From CAZIOH01 sp964540815 (lineage in GTDB: Bacteria; Myxococcota_A; Polyangia; Fen-1088), in assembly GCA_964540815.1 (NCBI GenBank), contig CAZIOH010000051.1:1-45188 (forward strand): a stretch of 45,188 nucleotides of DNA, read 5' to 3'. The position numbers were made by a program, and so were the translations under genes. The notes under the pieces are model-generated. The model was not told where the DNA came from, searched no databases, and saw only the letters and a program-made list of their open reading frames with translations. This document shows positions 25,621-34,446 of the stretch, one piece after another. The first letter of the stretch is position 1, and every line of letters starts with the position of its first letter.

Positions 25621-25635
25621 GGGCGGGATGCCCTC
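25619..25635. terminator. Hairpin at the atzF stop
   Basis: GAGGGC-GGGAT-GCCCTC forms a 6-bp GC stem with a 5-base loop that overlaps the atzF stop codon. No T-run follows, so it is a weak terminator candidate or an mRNA 3'-end stabiliser. Confidence 0.35.
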
Positions 25636-25937
25636 GGCGGGCCGAATTAACGACGAACTTACTAAAGCGAAATCTCACGTTAACCGCGAATCGCTATCGT
25701 CGCCGCCACGACCACACCAGCGACGAAACAACCCGCGACCCGCGATCCCGCCGCGCCGATCCTCGTCCGTGAAGCACGTCGGCGTCCCCGGAGCGGCAAG
25801 CCGAGCACGCCATTCCTTTCTTCCAAATCGCACCTCGCACTTCGCACCTCGGATTCGGCATCCAGATGCACCGCCATGCCCGGTCCTTCCGTTCGTCCGT
25901 CGTCCACAGCCCCATCTCAAAATTGCCTGGAGGGAAC
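25621..25937. other. 317-base leader of the urt operon with heptamer array
   Basis: No gene is seen. A relatively AT-rich patch (25646-25690, ttaacgac...cttactaaagcg) is the most likely promoter area for urtA. At 25828-25848 three 7-base units TCGCACC, TCGCACT, TCGCACC run in phase, followed by TCGGAT and TCGGCA. This is the same period as the array between ureD and ureAB. GGAGGG lies directly before the urtA ATG. Confidence 0.5.
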
Positions 25938-27317
25938 ATGAATCGTCGTCGTCTCACAGCGGTAGGCTCGGTATTGTTCGGTGCGTTCGCGCTCGCAGCT
26001 TGTAGCAAGGAAGAGCCTCCCAAGCCCGCGGAGCCGGCCGCGCCGGCCGCGGCTCCCGCACCGGCTCCGGCGGCCCCGGCCCCGGCGCCGGCCGACGACA
26101 AGGGTCCGATCAAGATCGGGATCTTGCACTCGCTGTCGGGGACCATGGCCATCAGCGAGACGTCGCTCAAGGACGTGGCCCTCATGACCATCGAGGAGAT
26201 CAATGCCGCAGGCGGCGTGCTCGGACGCAAGCTCGAGCCGGTGGTGGTGGATCCGGCCTCGAACTGGCCGCTCTTCGCCGAGAAGGCCCGCGATCTGATC
26301 CAGAACCAGAAGGTGGCGGTGGTGTTCGGCTGCTGGACCTCGGTGTCCCGCAAGTCGGTCCTGCCGGTGTTCGAGGAGCTGAACGGCCTGCTCTTTTACC
26401 CCGTGCAGTACGAGGGCGAGGAGTCTTCCTTCAACGTGTTCTACACCGGTGCCGCGCCGAACCAGCAGGCCATCCCGGCGGTCGAGTACCTGATGAGCAA
26501 GAAGGGCGGGGCCGCCAAGCGCTGGGTCTTGCTCGGGACCGACTACGTTTACCCGCGGACCACCAACAAGATCCTGCGCTACTTCCTGCACTCGAAGGGC
26601 GTGGCGGACGACGACATCCTGGAGAAGTACACGCCCTTCGGGCACTCCGACTACCAGACCATCGTGGCCGACGTGAAGAAGTTCGCGGCCGGAAAGCGCA
26701 CGGCGGTCGTCTCCACCATCAACGGTGACTCCAACGTGCCGTTCTACAAGGAGCTCGCCAATCAGGGCCTGAAGGCCACGGACATCCCGGTCGTGGCCTT
26801 CTCGGTCGGAGAAGAAGAGCTGAGGGGCATCGACGCCAAGCCACTGGTCGGGCACCTGGCGGCCTGGAACTACTTCATGTCCATCGACAACCCCGAGAAC
26901 AAGGCCTTCATCGCCAAGTGGATGGACTACGTCAAGAAGAACAACCTGCCGGGCGGCGACAAGCGGGTCACCAACGATCCGATGGAGGCCACCTACATCG
27001 GCATCCACATGTGGGCGCAGGCCGCGGAGCAGGCCCACTCGGTCAGCGTGGACGCCGTTCGTCAGGCGATTGGCTACCAGAAGTTCAAGGCGCCGTCCGG
27101 CTTCACCATCGAGATGGACGCCAAGAACCACCACCTGCACAAGCCGGTCTTCATCGGCGAGGTCAAGGCCGACGGCCAGTTCCACGTGGTGTGGAAGACC
27201 GACGGACCCATCCGCGCCCAGGCCTGGAGCCCGTACATCCCGGACAGCGCAAAGAAGGTCGCCGACTGGACCTACCCCTACGTGTGCGGGAACTGCACGG
27301 AACCCAAGTTCAAGTAG
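25938..27317 (+). CDS. urtA: Urea ABC transporter substrate-binding lipoprotein UrtA
   Basis: A 459-residue lipoprotein (LAAC, Cys22) with a Pro/Ala-rich tether (27-54), then a type I periplasmic binding fold. UrtA-specific blocks are clear: IKIGILHSLSGTMAISE, FGCWTSVSRKSVLPVFEE, LFYPVQYEGEESS, NVFYTGAAPNQQAIPAVEYL, GTDYVYPRTTNKI, SVGEEELRG and the ending WTYPYVCGNC. It captures urea outside the membrane for UrtBC. The ATG at 25938 is preceded by GGAGGGAAC. It starts the five-gene urt operon, and its likely higher expression relative to urtB is suggested by a strong hairpin after it. Confidence 0.97.
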   Translation: MNRRRLTAVGSVLFGAFALAACSKEEPPKPAEPAAPAAAPAPAPAAPAPAPADDKGPIKIGILHSLSGTMAISETSLKDVALMTIEEINAAGGVLGRKLEPVVVDPASNWPLFAEKARDLIQNQKVAVVFGCWTSVSRKSVLPVFEELNGLLFYPVQYEGEESSFNVFYTGAAPNQQAIPAVEYLMSKKGGAAKRWVLLGTDYVYPRTTNKILRYFLHSKGVADDDILEKYTPFGHSDYQTIVADVKKFAAGKRTAVVSTINGDSNVPFYKELANQGLKATDIPVVAFSVGEEELRGIDAKPLVGHLAAWNYFMSIDNPENKAFIAKWMDYVKKNNLPGGDKRVTNDPMEATYIGIHMWAQAAEQAHSVSVDAVRQAIGYQKFKAPSGFTIEMDAKNHHLHKPVFIGEVKADGQFHVVWKTDGPIRAQAWSPYIPDSAKKVADWTYPYVCGNCTEPKFK

Positions 27318-27335
27318 GTCGCTCCGCATCTCCGC

Positions 27336-27365
27336 TCCCCCTTCCGCCATGGTGCGGGAGGGGGA
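27336..27365. terminator. Strong intercistronic hairpin between urtA and urtB
   Basis: TCCCCCTTCCGC (27336-27347), loop CATGGT, GCGGGAGGGGGA (27354-27365) gives a 12-bp stem with one G-T pair. The following bases are not a T-run, so partial attenuation or 3'-end protection of urtA mRNA is more likely than full termination, as is common after binding-protein genes. The direct repeat CTGTGTTCC follows at 27367-27375 and 27400-27408. Confidence 0.6.
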
Positions 27366-27427
27366 ACTGTGTTCCTGTCTCCCTGCTTTTCAGGTCTTGC
27401 TGTGTTCCCGGTGAGAAAGGCGTATCG

Positions 27428-29188
27428 ATGAAACGAGCAGCATGTCGAGCATCTCATCGCGACCGGGCTCGTGGCCGCGGAGGGTGGATGGCCAGGGGCT
27501 GGATGGGGCAGCGCTGGGCCTGGAGAAGCCACTGGATGGTGGCCGCGGTGGTGGGGATCTGCGCGACCCTGGCCGGTCCCGGTGTGCGTGTCGGCGGCGG
27601 GCCGGCCCGAGCTGCAGCCGCGACGGGGACGGTGACGGCAACGGTGACGGTGGAGCAGGCCATCCAGGGTCTGTCCGATCCCTCGGACGAGGTGATCGTG
27701 GCCAGCATCCGGCAGCTCGGACAGCTGGAGGATCCGCGCGCCATCCCGGTCCTCGAGGCGCTGGTGGACGATCGGCTGCGCTCCGGCGCCGACAAGCGCA
27801 CCTGGATCTGGAACAGCAAGACCCGCGATCTGGTCGACCCGCTCACGGGCGCGGTCGCCGGTCCCTCGGCCCGCCCCGCCAGGGAGGTCGAGGTCAACAA
27901 CGACATCCGGCGCGACGCCACTCCGGTCCTGGCGCAGCTGCACCTCGCGTCGCCGGACATCGGCGTCCGCCTGGCGGCGGCCGAGGAGCTCTCGAAGGAC
28001 AACGACGAGGAGGCCTCGGCGCTCCTGCACCGTGCCCTGGACCGCGAGAAGGACGACGGCGTCAAGGAGCAGCTGGCGCTGGCGGTCGCCCGCATGGATC
28101 TGAGCAGCCCCAACGCCGAGACCCGACTCTCGGCCGTCAAGATCGTTCACCGCACCGGAAACGACGGGTTTCTCGCCGAGTTGCAGCGTCTGGTGTCGAC
28201 CGGCGCCGACGGCAAGGCCGCCGAGACCGACACCCGGGTGCGCGCCGAGGCCCAGGAGGCCCTGAACGCCATCCTCAGCCGGCGACGCTTGATCACCACC
28301 TTCGGGAGCTTGTTGCATGGCCTGTCGCTGGCCAGCGTGCTGCTGTTCGCGGCGCTCGGGCTCGCCATCACCTTCGGTCTGCTCGGCGTCATCAACATGG
28401 CGCACGGGGAGATGCTCATGCTGGGCGCCTACTCGACCTATTCCGTGCAGGTCTTCTTCCAGCAACACCTCCCGAACCTGTTCCGCTACTACGTGCTCGC
28501 GGCGGTGCCGGTGGCCTTCCTGGTGACCTTCGGCGTCGGGGTGCTGATGGAGCGCCTGATCATCAAGCACCTCTACGGCCGTCCGCTCGAGACCTTGCTC
28601 GCCACCTGGGGCATCAGCCTCCTGCTGATCCAGAGCGTGCGCCTGATCTTCGGTGCCCAGAACGTGGCGGTCGCCAATCCCGACTGGCTGGCTGGCGGTG
28701 TGGAGATCGCGCACGGCCTGGTGTTGCCGTTCAACCGGATCGGCGTCATCACCTTCGTGGTGATGGTGGCGGTCGCCGTCTGGGTGCTCCTGTACAAGAC
28801 CCGCATCGGCCTCAACGTGCGCGCCATGACCCAGAACCGGGGCATGGCCGCCTGCGTGGGGATCCCCACCGATCGGCTGGACGCCTTCATGTTCGGGCTC
28901 GGCTCGGGGATCGCTGGACTCGGCGGCGTGGCGCTCTCGCAGCTCGGGAACGTCGGCCCCGAGCTCGGACAGTCCTACATCATCGATTCCTTCATGGTGG
29001 TCGTGCTCGGCGGGGTCGGGCGGCTGGCGGGGGCCCTGGTCTCGGCACTCGGCCTCGGGGTCCTGAACAAGCTGCTCGAGCCCACCGTCGGGGCCGTGCT
29101 GGGCAAGATCTTGGTGCTGGTCTTCGTGATCCTCTTCATCCAGCGCCGTCCGCAGGGGCTGTTCGCGCTCAAGGGACGCGAGGCTTGA
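27428..29188 (+). CDS. urtB: Urea ABC transporter permease UrtB
   Basis: A 586-residue protein. The signal-like N-terminus (about 1-65) and a long extracytoplasmic HEAT-like helical domain (about 70-285; repeated LEDPRAIPVLEALVDD-type helices and VRAEAQEALNAI) precede a membrane domain of about eight helices (from LASVLLFAALGLAITFGLLGVINMAHGEM). This layout is typical of UrtB. Coupling-loop residues are in RAMTQNRGMAACVGIPTDRLD. The ATG at 27428 is preceded by GAAAGG; the long upstream in-frame reading lies inside urtA and is discarded. Confidence 0.95.
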   Translation: MKRAACRASHRDRARGRGGWMARGWMGQRWAWRSHWMVAAVVGICATLAGPGVRVGGGPARAAAATGTVTATVTVEQAIQGLSDPSDEVIVASIRQLGQLEDPRAIPVLEALVDDRLRSGADKRTWIWNSKTRDLVDPLTGAVAGPSARPAREVEVNNDIRRDATPVLAQLHLASPDIGVRLAAAEELSKDNDEEASALLHRALDREKDDGVKEQLALAVARMDLSSPNAETRLSAVKIVHRTGNDGFLAELQRLVSTGADGKAAETDTRVRAEAQEALNAILSRRRLITTFGSLLHGLSLASVLLFAALGLAITFGLLGVINMAHGEMLMLGAYSTYSVQVFFQQHLPNLFRYYVLAAVPVAFLVTFGVGVLMERLIIKHLYGRPLETLLATWGISLLLIQSVRLIFGAQNVAVANPDWLAGGVEIAHGLVLPFNRIGVITFVVMVAVAVWVLLYKTRIGLNVRAMTQNRGMAACVGIPTDRLDAFMFGLGSGIAGLGGVALSQLGNVGPELGQSYIIDSFMVVVLGGVGRLAGALVSALGLGVLNKLLEPTVGAVLGKILVLVFVILFIQRRPQGLFALKGREA

Positions 29189-29196
29189 GCCCGACC

Positions 29197-30516
29197 ATGT
29201 CCACTCCTCCTTCCACGCCTTCGCCTTCGTCGTCGCCTTCGCCGGCTCCGTCGGCACCTCCGGCCTCTGGAGCTCCGGCCGCTGCGCCGGTCCACGCGCC
29301 GCCTGCGCCTCGCTCCGTTCTGGGCGAGGGCGGGGCATCGGGTCCGACGCTGGTCAACAAGCCTCTGCCCATCTCCAAGGCTGGGGCCGGGCTGCGCTCC
29401 CGCATCTATGGGCGTGCGGGGTGGGCCATCGTCCTCGGCGCGGCGCTGGTGCTGGCGGTGCTGGTGCCGGTGCTGAACACCATGCCCAAGGCGTTCCCGC
29501 TGGCGATTCCCGACTACGCCATCCCGCTGCTCGGAAAGTTCCTCTGCTACGGAATGGCGGCCATCGCCATGGATCTGGTGTGGGGCTACACCGGGATCCT
29601 CAGCCTCGGACACGCTCTGTTCTTCGCCCTCGGTGGCTATGGCATGGGCATGTACCTGATGCGGTCCATCCAGGGACAAGGGGTCTACCGCAGCAATCTG
29701 CCCGACTTCATGGTGTTCCTCGACTGGAAGGAGCTGCCCTGGTACTGGCGGGGCTTCGATCACTTCCCCTTCGCGCTGGCCATGGCCTTGCTGGTCCCGG
29801 GCCTGCTGGCCCTGGTGTTCGGGTGGTTCGCCTTTCGCTCCCGGATCAAGGGTGTCTACCTGTCCATCGTGACCCAGGCCCTGACGTATGCGGCGATGCT
29901 GCTGTTCTTCCAGAACGCCACCGGCTTCGGAGGCAACAACGGGCTCACCGACTTCAAGCGCCTGCTCGGCTACTCGCTGCAGGCCCCCTCGACCAAGCTG
30001 TTCTTGTACATCCTCACCGCGCTGGCCTTGACCGGAACCTTCGTGCTCTGCCGCTATGTCGTGAACAGCAAGCTCGGGCGGGTGCTGACGGCGGTGCGCG
30101 ACGCCGAATCCAAGGTGCGCTTCTGCGGGTACGAGTCCACCCACTACAAGCTCTTCGTGTGGACGTTGTCGGCGATGCTCTGCGCGCTGGCGGGAGCCCT
30201 GTACGTTCCGCAGGTGGGCATCATCAACCCGAGCGAGATGCAGCCGTCCAACTCGATCGAGCTCGCCATCTGGGTGGCGGTGGGAGGCCGGGGGACCCTC
30301 ATCGGTCCGCTGGTCGGGGCCTTGCTGCTGAACGGTGCCAAGAGCTGGTTGACGGCGGCGTTTCCCTCCGCCTGGCTCTACGTGCTCGGCAGCATCTTCG
30401 TCCTCGTGACGTTGTTCTTGCCGCGCGGGGTGGTGGGGCTGGTCGGGCTGGTCCGGGCACGGCTGCGGTCGCGCGCGACCGCGGCTGCGAGCGCGAGCCA
30501 TGGGGGGCCGTCGTGA
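29197..30516 (+). CDS. urtC: Urea ABC transporter permease UrtC
   Basis: A 439-residue permease. After a Ser/Pro-rich, probably cytoplasmic lead of about 65 residues come about nine helices with LivM-like blocks: LCYGMAAIAMDLVWGYTGILSLGHALFF, FRSRIKGVYLSIVTQALTYA, TGFGGNNGLTDFK, the coupling loop TAVRDAESKVRFCGYE, and IWVAVGGRGTLIGPLVGALL. It pairs with UrtB. A TTG at 29185 overlaps the urtB stop (TTGA), has AGGGA 8 bases upstream and is a real alternative, adding four residues. Confidence 0.95.
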   Translation: MSTPPSTPSPSSSPSPAPSAPPASGAPAAAPVHAPPAPRSVLGEGGASGPTLVNKPLPISKAGAGLRSRIYGRAGWAIVLGAALVLAVLVPVLNTMPKAFPLAIPDYAIPLLGKFLCYGMAAIAMDLVWGYTGILSLGHALFFALGGYGMGMYLMRSIQGQGVYRSNLPDFMVFLDWKELPWYWRGFDHFPFALAMALLVPGLLALVFGWFAFRSRIKGVYLSIVTQALTYAAMLLFFQNATGFGGNNGLTDFKRLLGYSLQAPSTKLFLYILTALALTGTFVLCRYVVNSKLGRVLTAVRDAESKVRFCGYESTHYKLFVWTLSAMLCALAGALYVPQVGIINPSEMQPSNSIELAIWVAVGGRGTLIGPLVGALLLNGAKSWLTAAFPSAWLYVLGSIFVLVTLFLPRGVVGLVGLVRARLRSRATAAASASHGGPS

Positions 30517-31466
30517 ACGGGCCCGGCATGACCAACGGGCGCTCGGCCAACGGGAGCGTGCCGCTGCCGGACGCGCTCGAGGCCGCCGCGCCCACGCCCG
30601 CGGGCGCGGCGGCCTTCGCCGCACCGCCGTCATCGGCGGGTGACCCGCCGTCGGTGGTGACCACCTCCGCGGTGTCGTCCGAGGCCGAGGCGTTGTCCCT
30701 GCCGCCGAAGGACGTGTCGGTGGGACCGCACGTGGCCTTGTGGGTGGAGAACCTCACGGTGTCCTTCGACGGGTTCAAGGCCATCGACGACGTGACCCTG
30801 ATCCTCGACAAGGGAGAGCTCCGCTGCATCATCGGCCCGAATGGCGCCGGCAAGACCACCCTCATGGACGTCATCACCGGCAAGACCCGACCGGAGAAGG
30901 GAGCGGTCTACCTCGACAGTCGGGTCAACGATCTGACCACCCTGTCGGAATGCGAGATCGCCTCCCTCGGGATCGGCCGAAAATTCCAGCGGCCCACGGT
31001 CTTCCCCAATCACACGGTCTACGAGAACTGCGAGCTCGCCCTCAAGGGGCCGCGCGGGGTGTTCCGGTCGCTCTTCATGCGCACCACCAAGGCCGAGCGG
31101 GCCCGCATCGCCGAGGTGCTGGAGACCATCGGCCTGCAGGACCTGCGCGCGCAGCCGGCCGGACTCCTCGCCCACGGTCACAAGCAGTGGCTCGAGATCG
31201 GGATGCTGTTGGCCATGGATCCGAAGGTGCTGCTGATCGACGAGCCGGTGGCCGGGATGACCCAGCCCGAGATGGAGCGCACCGCGGAGCTCATGCGGAC
31301 CCTGGCCGGGCAGCGCACGGTGGTGGTGGTGGAGCACGACATGGAGTTCGTGCGCAGCATCGCCCGCAAGGTCACGGTGCTGCACGAGGGACGGGTCCTG
31401 GCCGAAGGACCGATGAACGAGATCCAGAAGAATCCGCGGGTGATCGAGGTCTACCTCGGTACCTGA
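30513..31466 (+). CDS. urtD: Urea ABC transporter ATPase UrtD
   Basis: A 317-residue LivG-type ATPase. A low-complexity Ala/Pro/Ser-rich lead of about 70 residues precedes the domain: Walker A GPNGAGKTT, Q-loop FQRPTVFPNHTVYENCELAL, signature region LLAHGHKQWLEIGMLLA (usually LSHGQKQWLE), Walker B VLLIDEPVAGM and H-switch VVVEHDMEFV. The GTG at 30513 overlaps the urtC stop as GTGA with a G-run upstream; the ATG at 30528 is the alternative. It pairs with UrtE to power urea import. Confidence 0.95.
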   Translation: MNGPGMTNGRSANGSVPLPDALEAAAPTPAGAAAFAAPPSSAGDPPSVVTTSAVSSEAEALSLPPKDVSVGPHVALWVENLTVSFDGFKAIDDVTLILDKGELRCIIGPNGAGKTTLMDVITGKTRPEKGAVYLDSRVNDLTTLSECEIASLGIGRKFQRPTVFPNHTVYENCELALKGPRGVFRSLFMRTTKAERARIAEVLETIGLQDLRAQPAGLLAHGHKQWLEIGMLLAMDPKVLLIDEPVAGMTQPEMERTAELMRTLAGQRTVVVVEHDMEFVRSIARKVTVLHEGRVLAEGPMNEIQKNPRVIEVYLGT

Positions 31467-31483
31467 CAGGGAGGACGCGCCAC

Positions 31484-32314
31484 ATGATGACCGAGGCAAC
31501 CCAGCCGAGCGAAACGAGCAAGCCCGCGCCGCCGAGCGCGCTCCCCGAGGACGGCGGCAAGGACGGCGAGGCCGGCGAGGCCGGGAAAGCTGGCAAGGCT
31601 GGCAAGGCTGGCAAGGCTGGCAAGGCTGGATTGGAGGTGGGTGGTGTCAACCAGTTCTACGGAGAGAGCCACACCCTCTGGGATGCCGGGGTCAACGTCC
31701 CGCCCGGCGCCTGCGTCTGCCTGATGGGCCGCAACGGGGTCGGGAAGACCACCCTGCTGAAGGTCATCATGGGGTTGCTTTCCCCCAGGTCCGGAGAGAT
31801 GACGTTCGCAGATGGGACCCTGGCGCGGGGGCGTCCCGACACCCGCGCGCGGGCGGGGATCGGCTACGTGCCCCAGGGCCGCGAGATCTTCGGGCAGCTC
31901 ACCGTCGAGGAGAACCTGCGCCTCGGGCTCACGGCGCGCGGGGGCGGTCCCATCCCGGACCGGGTCTTCGAGCTGTTCCCGGTGCTGAAGAAGATGATGC
32001 ACCGGCGTGGTGGAGATCTGTCGGGAGGACAGCAGCAGCAGCTGGCGATCGGGCGGGCGCTGGCCTCGGGCCCGAGCCTGCTCATCCTCGACGAGCCGAC
32101 CGAGGGCATCCAGCCCAACATCGTCCACGAGATCGGTGACATCATCATCCGCCTCAATCAGGAGGGTCTGTCGATCTTGCTGGTCGAACAGAAGTTGCCG
32201 TTTGCCCGCCGGGTCGCGACCACGTTCTGCATCATGGATCGCGGGCGGACGGTGGCAGAAGGTGCGATGGGGGAGCTGAACGACGACCTTGTACGCCAAC
32301 ATTTAGTGGTTTGA
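31484..32314 (+). CDS. urtE: Urea ABC transporter ATPase UrtE
   Basis: A 276-residue LivF-type ATPase, last gene of the operon. Residues 1-48 are low-complexity and include five tandem Lys-Ala-Gly units. The core has VNQFYGESHTLWD, Walker A GRNGVGKTT, YVPQGREIFGQLTVEENLRLGL (a UrtE mark), signature LSGGQQQQLAIGRAL, Walker B LLILDEPTEGIQPNI and VEQKLPFARR. GGGAGG lies 9-10 bases before the ATG; a second ATG immediately follows. It is 17 bases after urtD. Confidence 0.96.
   Translation: MMTEATQPSETSKPAPPSALPEDGGKDGEAGEAGKAGKAGKAGKAGKAGLEVGGVNQFYGESHTLWDAGVNVPPGACVCLMGRNGVGKTTLLKVIMGLLSPRSGEMTFADGTLARGRPDTRARAGIGYVPQGREIFGQLTVEENLRLGLTARGGGPIPDRVFELFPVLKKMMHRRGGDLSGGQQQQLAIGRALASGPSLLILDEPTEGIQPNIVHEIGDIIIRLNQEGLSILLVEQKLPFARRVATTFCIMDRGRTVAEGAMGELNDDLVRQHLVV
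31583..31627. repeat. 9-base tandem repeat encoding Lys-Ala-Gly units in urtE
   Basis: Four exact copies of GGCAAGGCT at 31592-31600, 31601-31609, 31610-31618 and 31619-31627, preceded by a degenerate copy GGGAAAGCT (31583-31591). They encode a (Gly-Lys-Ala)n flexible, positively charged linker. Copy-number change would not shift the frame. Confidence 0.9.
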
Positions 32315-32364
32315 AATACGTTCCATACTCGCGCGAGCCTGTCGCGACATGCTAAAAATGAGGC

Positions 32365-34209
32365 ATGTGCGGAATCGTTGGGTACGTGGGTCCGAAGCCA
32401 GCGGTGCCTTTCCTCATCTCCGGCCTCTCCCGGCTCGAGTATCGCGGATACGACTCGGCGGGTGTGGCGGTCCTCGGGCCGCATGGGCTCCGGGTGGTCC
32501 GCCGCCGCGGGAAGCTGGCGACGCTGGCCGCCGCCCTCAAGTCCGAGCCGCCCGAGGGCTCTATCGGCATCGGGCACACCCGCTGGGCGACGCACGGTCG
32601 ACCATCCGAGGAGAACGCCCACCCGCACACCGCCGGCGGGGTCACGGTCGTGCACAACGGCATCATCGAGAACCATGTGCGCCTGCGCAAGGAGCTCGAG
32701 GCCATCGGCCGGAAGTTCAGCTCCGAGACCGACACGGAGATCTTCGCGCACCTCATCGATCAGGCGCTTCTGGACGGCGCGCAGACCTTGATGGTCGCGG
32801 TCCAGCGGTCGCTCAAGCGGGTGGAGGGGACCTACGCCCTGGTGGTGCTGTGCGACCGCATGCCTGACCAGATCGTGGTGGCCAAGAACGCCTCGCCGAT
32901 GGTCATAGGCGTCGGCAAGGGTGAGATGTTCATCGCGTCGGACGTGCCGGCCTTGCTGGACCAGACCCGGGAGGTGATCTACCTCGAGGATGGGGAGGTG
33001 GCCGAGGTCCGCGCGGATCGGGTCATGCTGGCCGACCACGGGGGGCGATCCATCACCCGCGCGCCGCGCACCATCACCTGGAACGCCGCCCAGGCCGAGA
33101 AGGATGGCTACCCGCACTTCATGCTCAAGGAGATCTTCGAGCAGCCGCGGGCGGTCGCCGACACCCTCCGGGGACGGCTCCTCCCCGACGAGGGCGACGC
33201 CGTGCTGGAGGGGTTCTCTGTCGACGTCCCCAGCATCAAGCGGGTGGTGCTGCTGGCCTGCGGGACCTCGCACTACGCCTCGCTGGTCGGCAAGTTCTTC
33301 ATCGAGGCCATGTCGCGCATCCCCTGCGAGGTGGATCTGGCGAGTGAGTTTCGCTACCGCGATCCGGTGGTGGGCCCGGGCGATCTGACCATCGCGATCT
33401 CGCAGAGCGGTGAGACCGCGGACACCCTGGCCGCCGTCAAGGAGGCCAAGAGCCGCGGCGCCACGGTGCTGTCGATCTGCAACGTGGTGGACGCGTCGAT
33501 CCCGCGCCTCAGCGACGGCACCCTCTACACCCACGCCGGGCCCGAGATCGGCGTGGCGTCCACCAAGTGCTTCACCGCGCAGCTGGCGGCGCTGTCGCTG
33601 GTGGCCCTGCACCTCGGGCGCCGGCGTGGCACGCTGTCGGCGGATGCCGGGCGGCAGTACGCCTCGGATCTGGCGGCGCTGCCCGAGAAGATGACCCACT
33701 GCCTGGCGACGCTGGCCCCGGGCGCCGAGAGCCGGGCCCCGTTTCCGGTGCTGGCGGCCCGCTACAAGACCGTCCGCGACTTTCTCTTCCTCGGGCGGGG
33801 GGCGAACTACCCCATCGCCCTCGAAGGAGCCCTCAAGCTCAAGGAGATCTCCTACATCCACGCCGAGGGCTATGCGGCCGGCGAGATGAAGCACGGCCCG
33901 ATCGCGCTCATCGATGACGGCGTTCCGGTGGTGGTGATCGCGCCGCTCGGGCCGGGATACGAGAAGGTGCTGTCGAACCTGGCCGAGGTACGGGCCCGCA
34001 ACGGGCACGTGCTGGCGGTGGCGACCGACAGCGACGTGGACATCGCCCGCCAGGCCGAGGACGTGCTGCGAATCCCGGCGGTCGCCCCTCTGCTGCAACC
34101 GTTCCTGACGGTGTTGCCGCTGCAGCTCCTCGCCTACGCGGTGGCGGTCGGCAAGGGCAACGACGTGGATCAGCCGCGCAACCTCGCCAAGAGCGTCACG
34201 GTCGAGTAA
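32365..34209 (+). CDS. glmS: Glutamine-fructose-6-phosphate transaminase (isomerising)
   Basis: A 614-residue enzyme that makes glucosamine-6-phosphate from fructose-6-phosphate and glutamine, the first step to UDP-GlcNAc. The N-terminal glutaminase begins MCGIVGYVG with catalytic Cys2 (after Met removal) and has RLEYRGYDSAG and TRWATHGRP. Two SIS domains follow: ACGTSHYASLVGKFF, the sugar-binding SQSGETADT (isomerase) and GRGANYPIALEGALKLKEISYIHAEGYAAGEMKHGPIALI. The last residues, KSVTVE, contain the conserved C-terminal Lys. It is 50 bases after urtE on the same strand, and no glmS ribozyme was seen upstream. The link to nitrogen import may be only positional. Confidence 0.98.
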   Translation: MCGIVGYVGPKPAVPFLISGLSRLEYRGYDSAGVAVLGPHGLRVVRRRGKLATLAAALKSEPPEGSIGIGHTRWATHGRPSEENAHPHTAGGVTVVHNGIIENHVRLRKELEAIGRKFSSETDTEIFAHLIDQALLDGAQTLMVAVQRSLKRVEGTYALVVLCDRMPDQIVVAKNASPMVIGVGKGEMFIASDVPALLDQTREVIYLEDGEVAEVRADRVMLADHGGRSITRAPRTITWNAAQAEKDGYPHFMLKEIFEQPRAVADTLRGRLLPDEGDAVLEGFSVDVPSIKRVVLLACGTSHYASLVGKFFIEAMSRIPCEVDLASEFRYRDPVVGPGDLTIAISQSGETADTLAAVKEAKSRGATVLSICNVVDASIPRLSDGTLYTHAGPEIGVASTKCFTAQLAALSLVALHLGRRRGTLSADAGRQYASDLAALPEKMTHCLATLAPGAESRAPFPVLAARYKTVRDFLFLGRGANYPIALEGALKLKEISYIHAEGYAAGEMKHGPIALIDDGVPVVVIAPLGPGYEKVLSNLAEVRARNGHVLAVATDSDVDIARQAEDVLRIPAVAPLLQPFLTVLPLQLLAYAVAVGKGNDVDQPRNLAKSVTVE

Positions 34210-34213
34210 GCCG

Positions 34214-34234
34214 CTACGGGCCACAAGCCCGTGG
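34214..34234. terminator. Hairpin after glmS
   Basis: CTACGGGC-CACAA-GCCCGTGG folds as an 8-bp stem (one T-G pair) with a 5-base loop, starting a few bases after the glmS stop. It is a terminator candidate without T-tail. The remaining gap to 34446 holds no gene; it includes a GTGGGC-rich stretch similar to the ureE tail DNA. Confidence 0.4.
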
Positions 34235-34446
34235 GCGTGGGCGTGGTCGAACCCCTGATCGTGGCCGTGCACGTGAACGGGACGCCCCCGTGGACGTGAT
34301 CGAGCCCCGCCACGCGCGGAACGAGGACGAGGACGGCGACGAGGAGGAGGACGGGGGCCAGGGCCCGGAGACGTCTTTCGATCGGGCCGAGGTCCGAGGT
34401 CAGCCGGCGTCTTCTTGGGGGGACGGCGTGTGCTTAGATGGGGGGG

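Noticed and set aside
32315..32364. glmS ribozyme/riboswitch
   Set aside because: Only 50 bases lie between urtE and glmS, too short for the ribozyme, and no matching core is seen.
34228..34340. His-rich minus-strand fragment downstream of glmS as a UreE-like gene remnant
   Set aside because: Only about 30 residues of His/Gly-rich reading with no conserved UreE block; the shared 19-mer is low-complexity.
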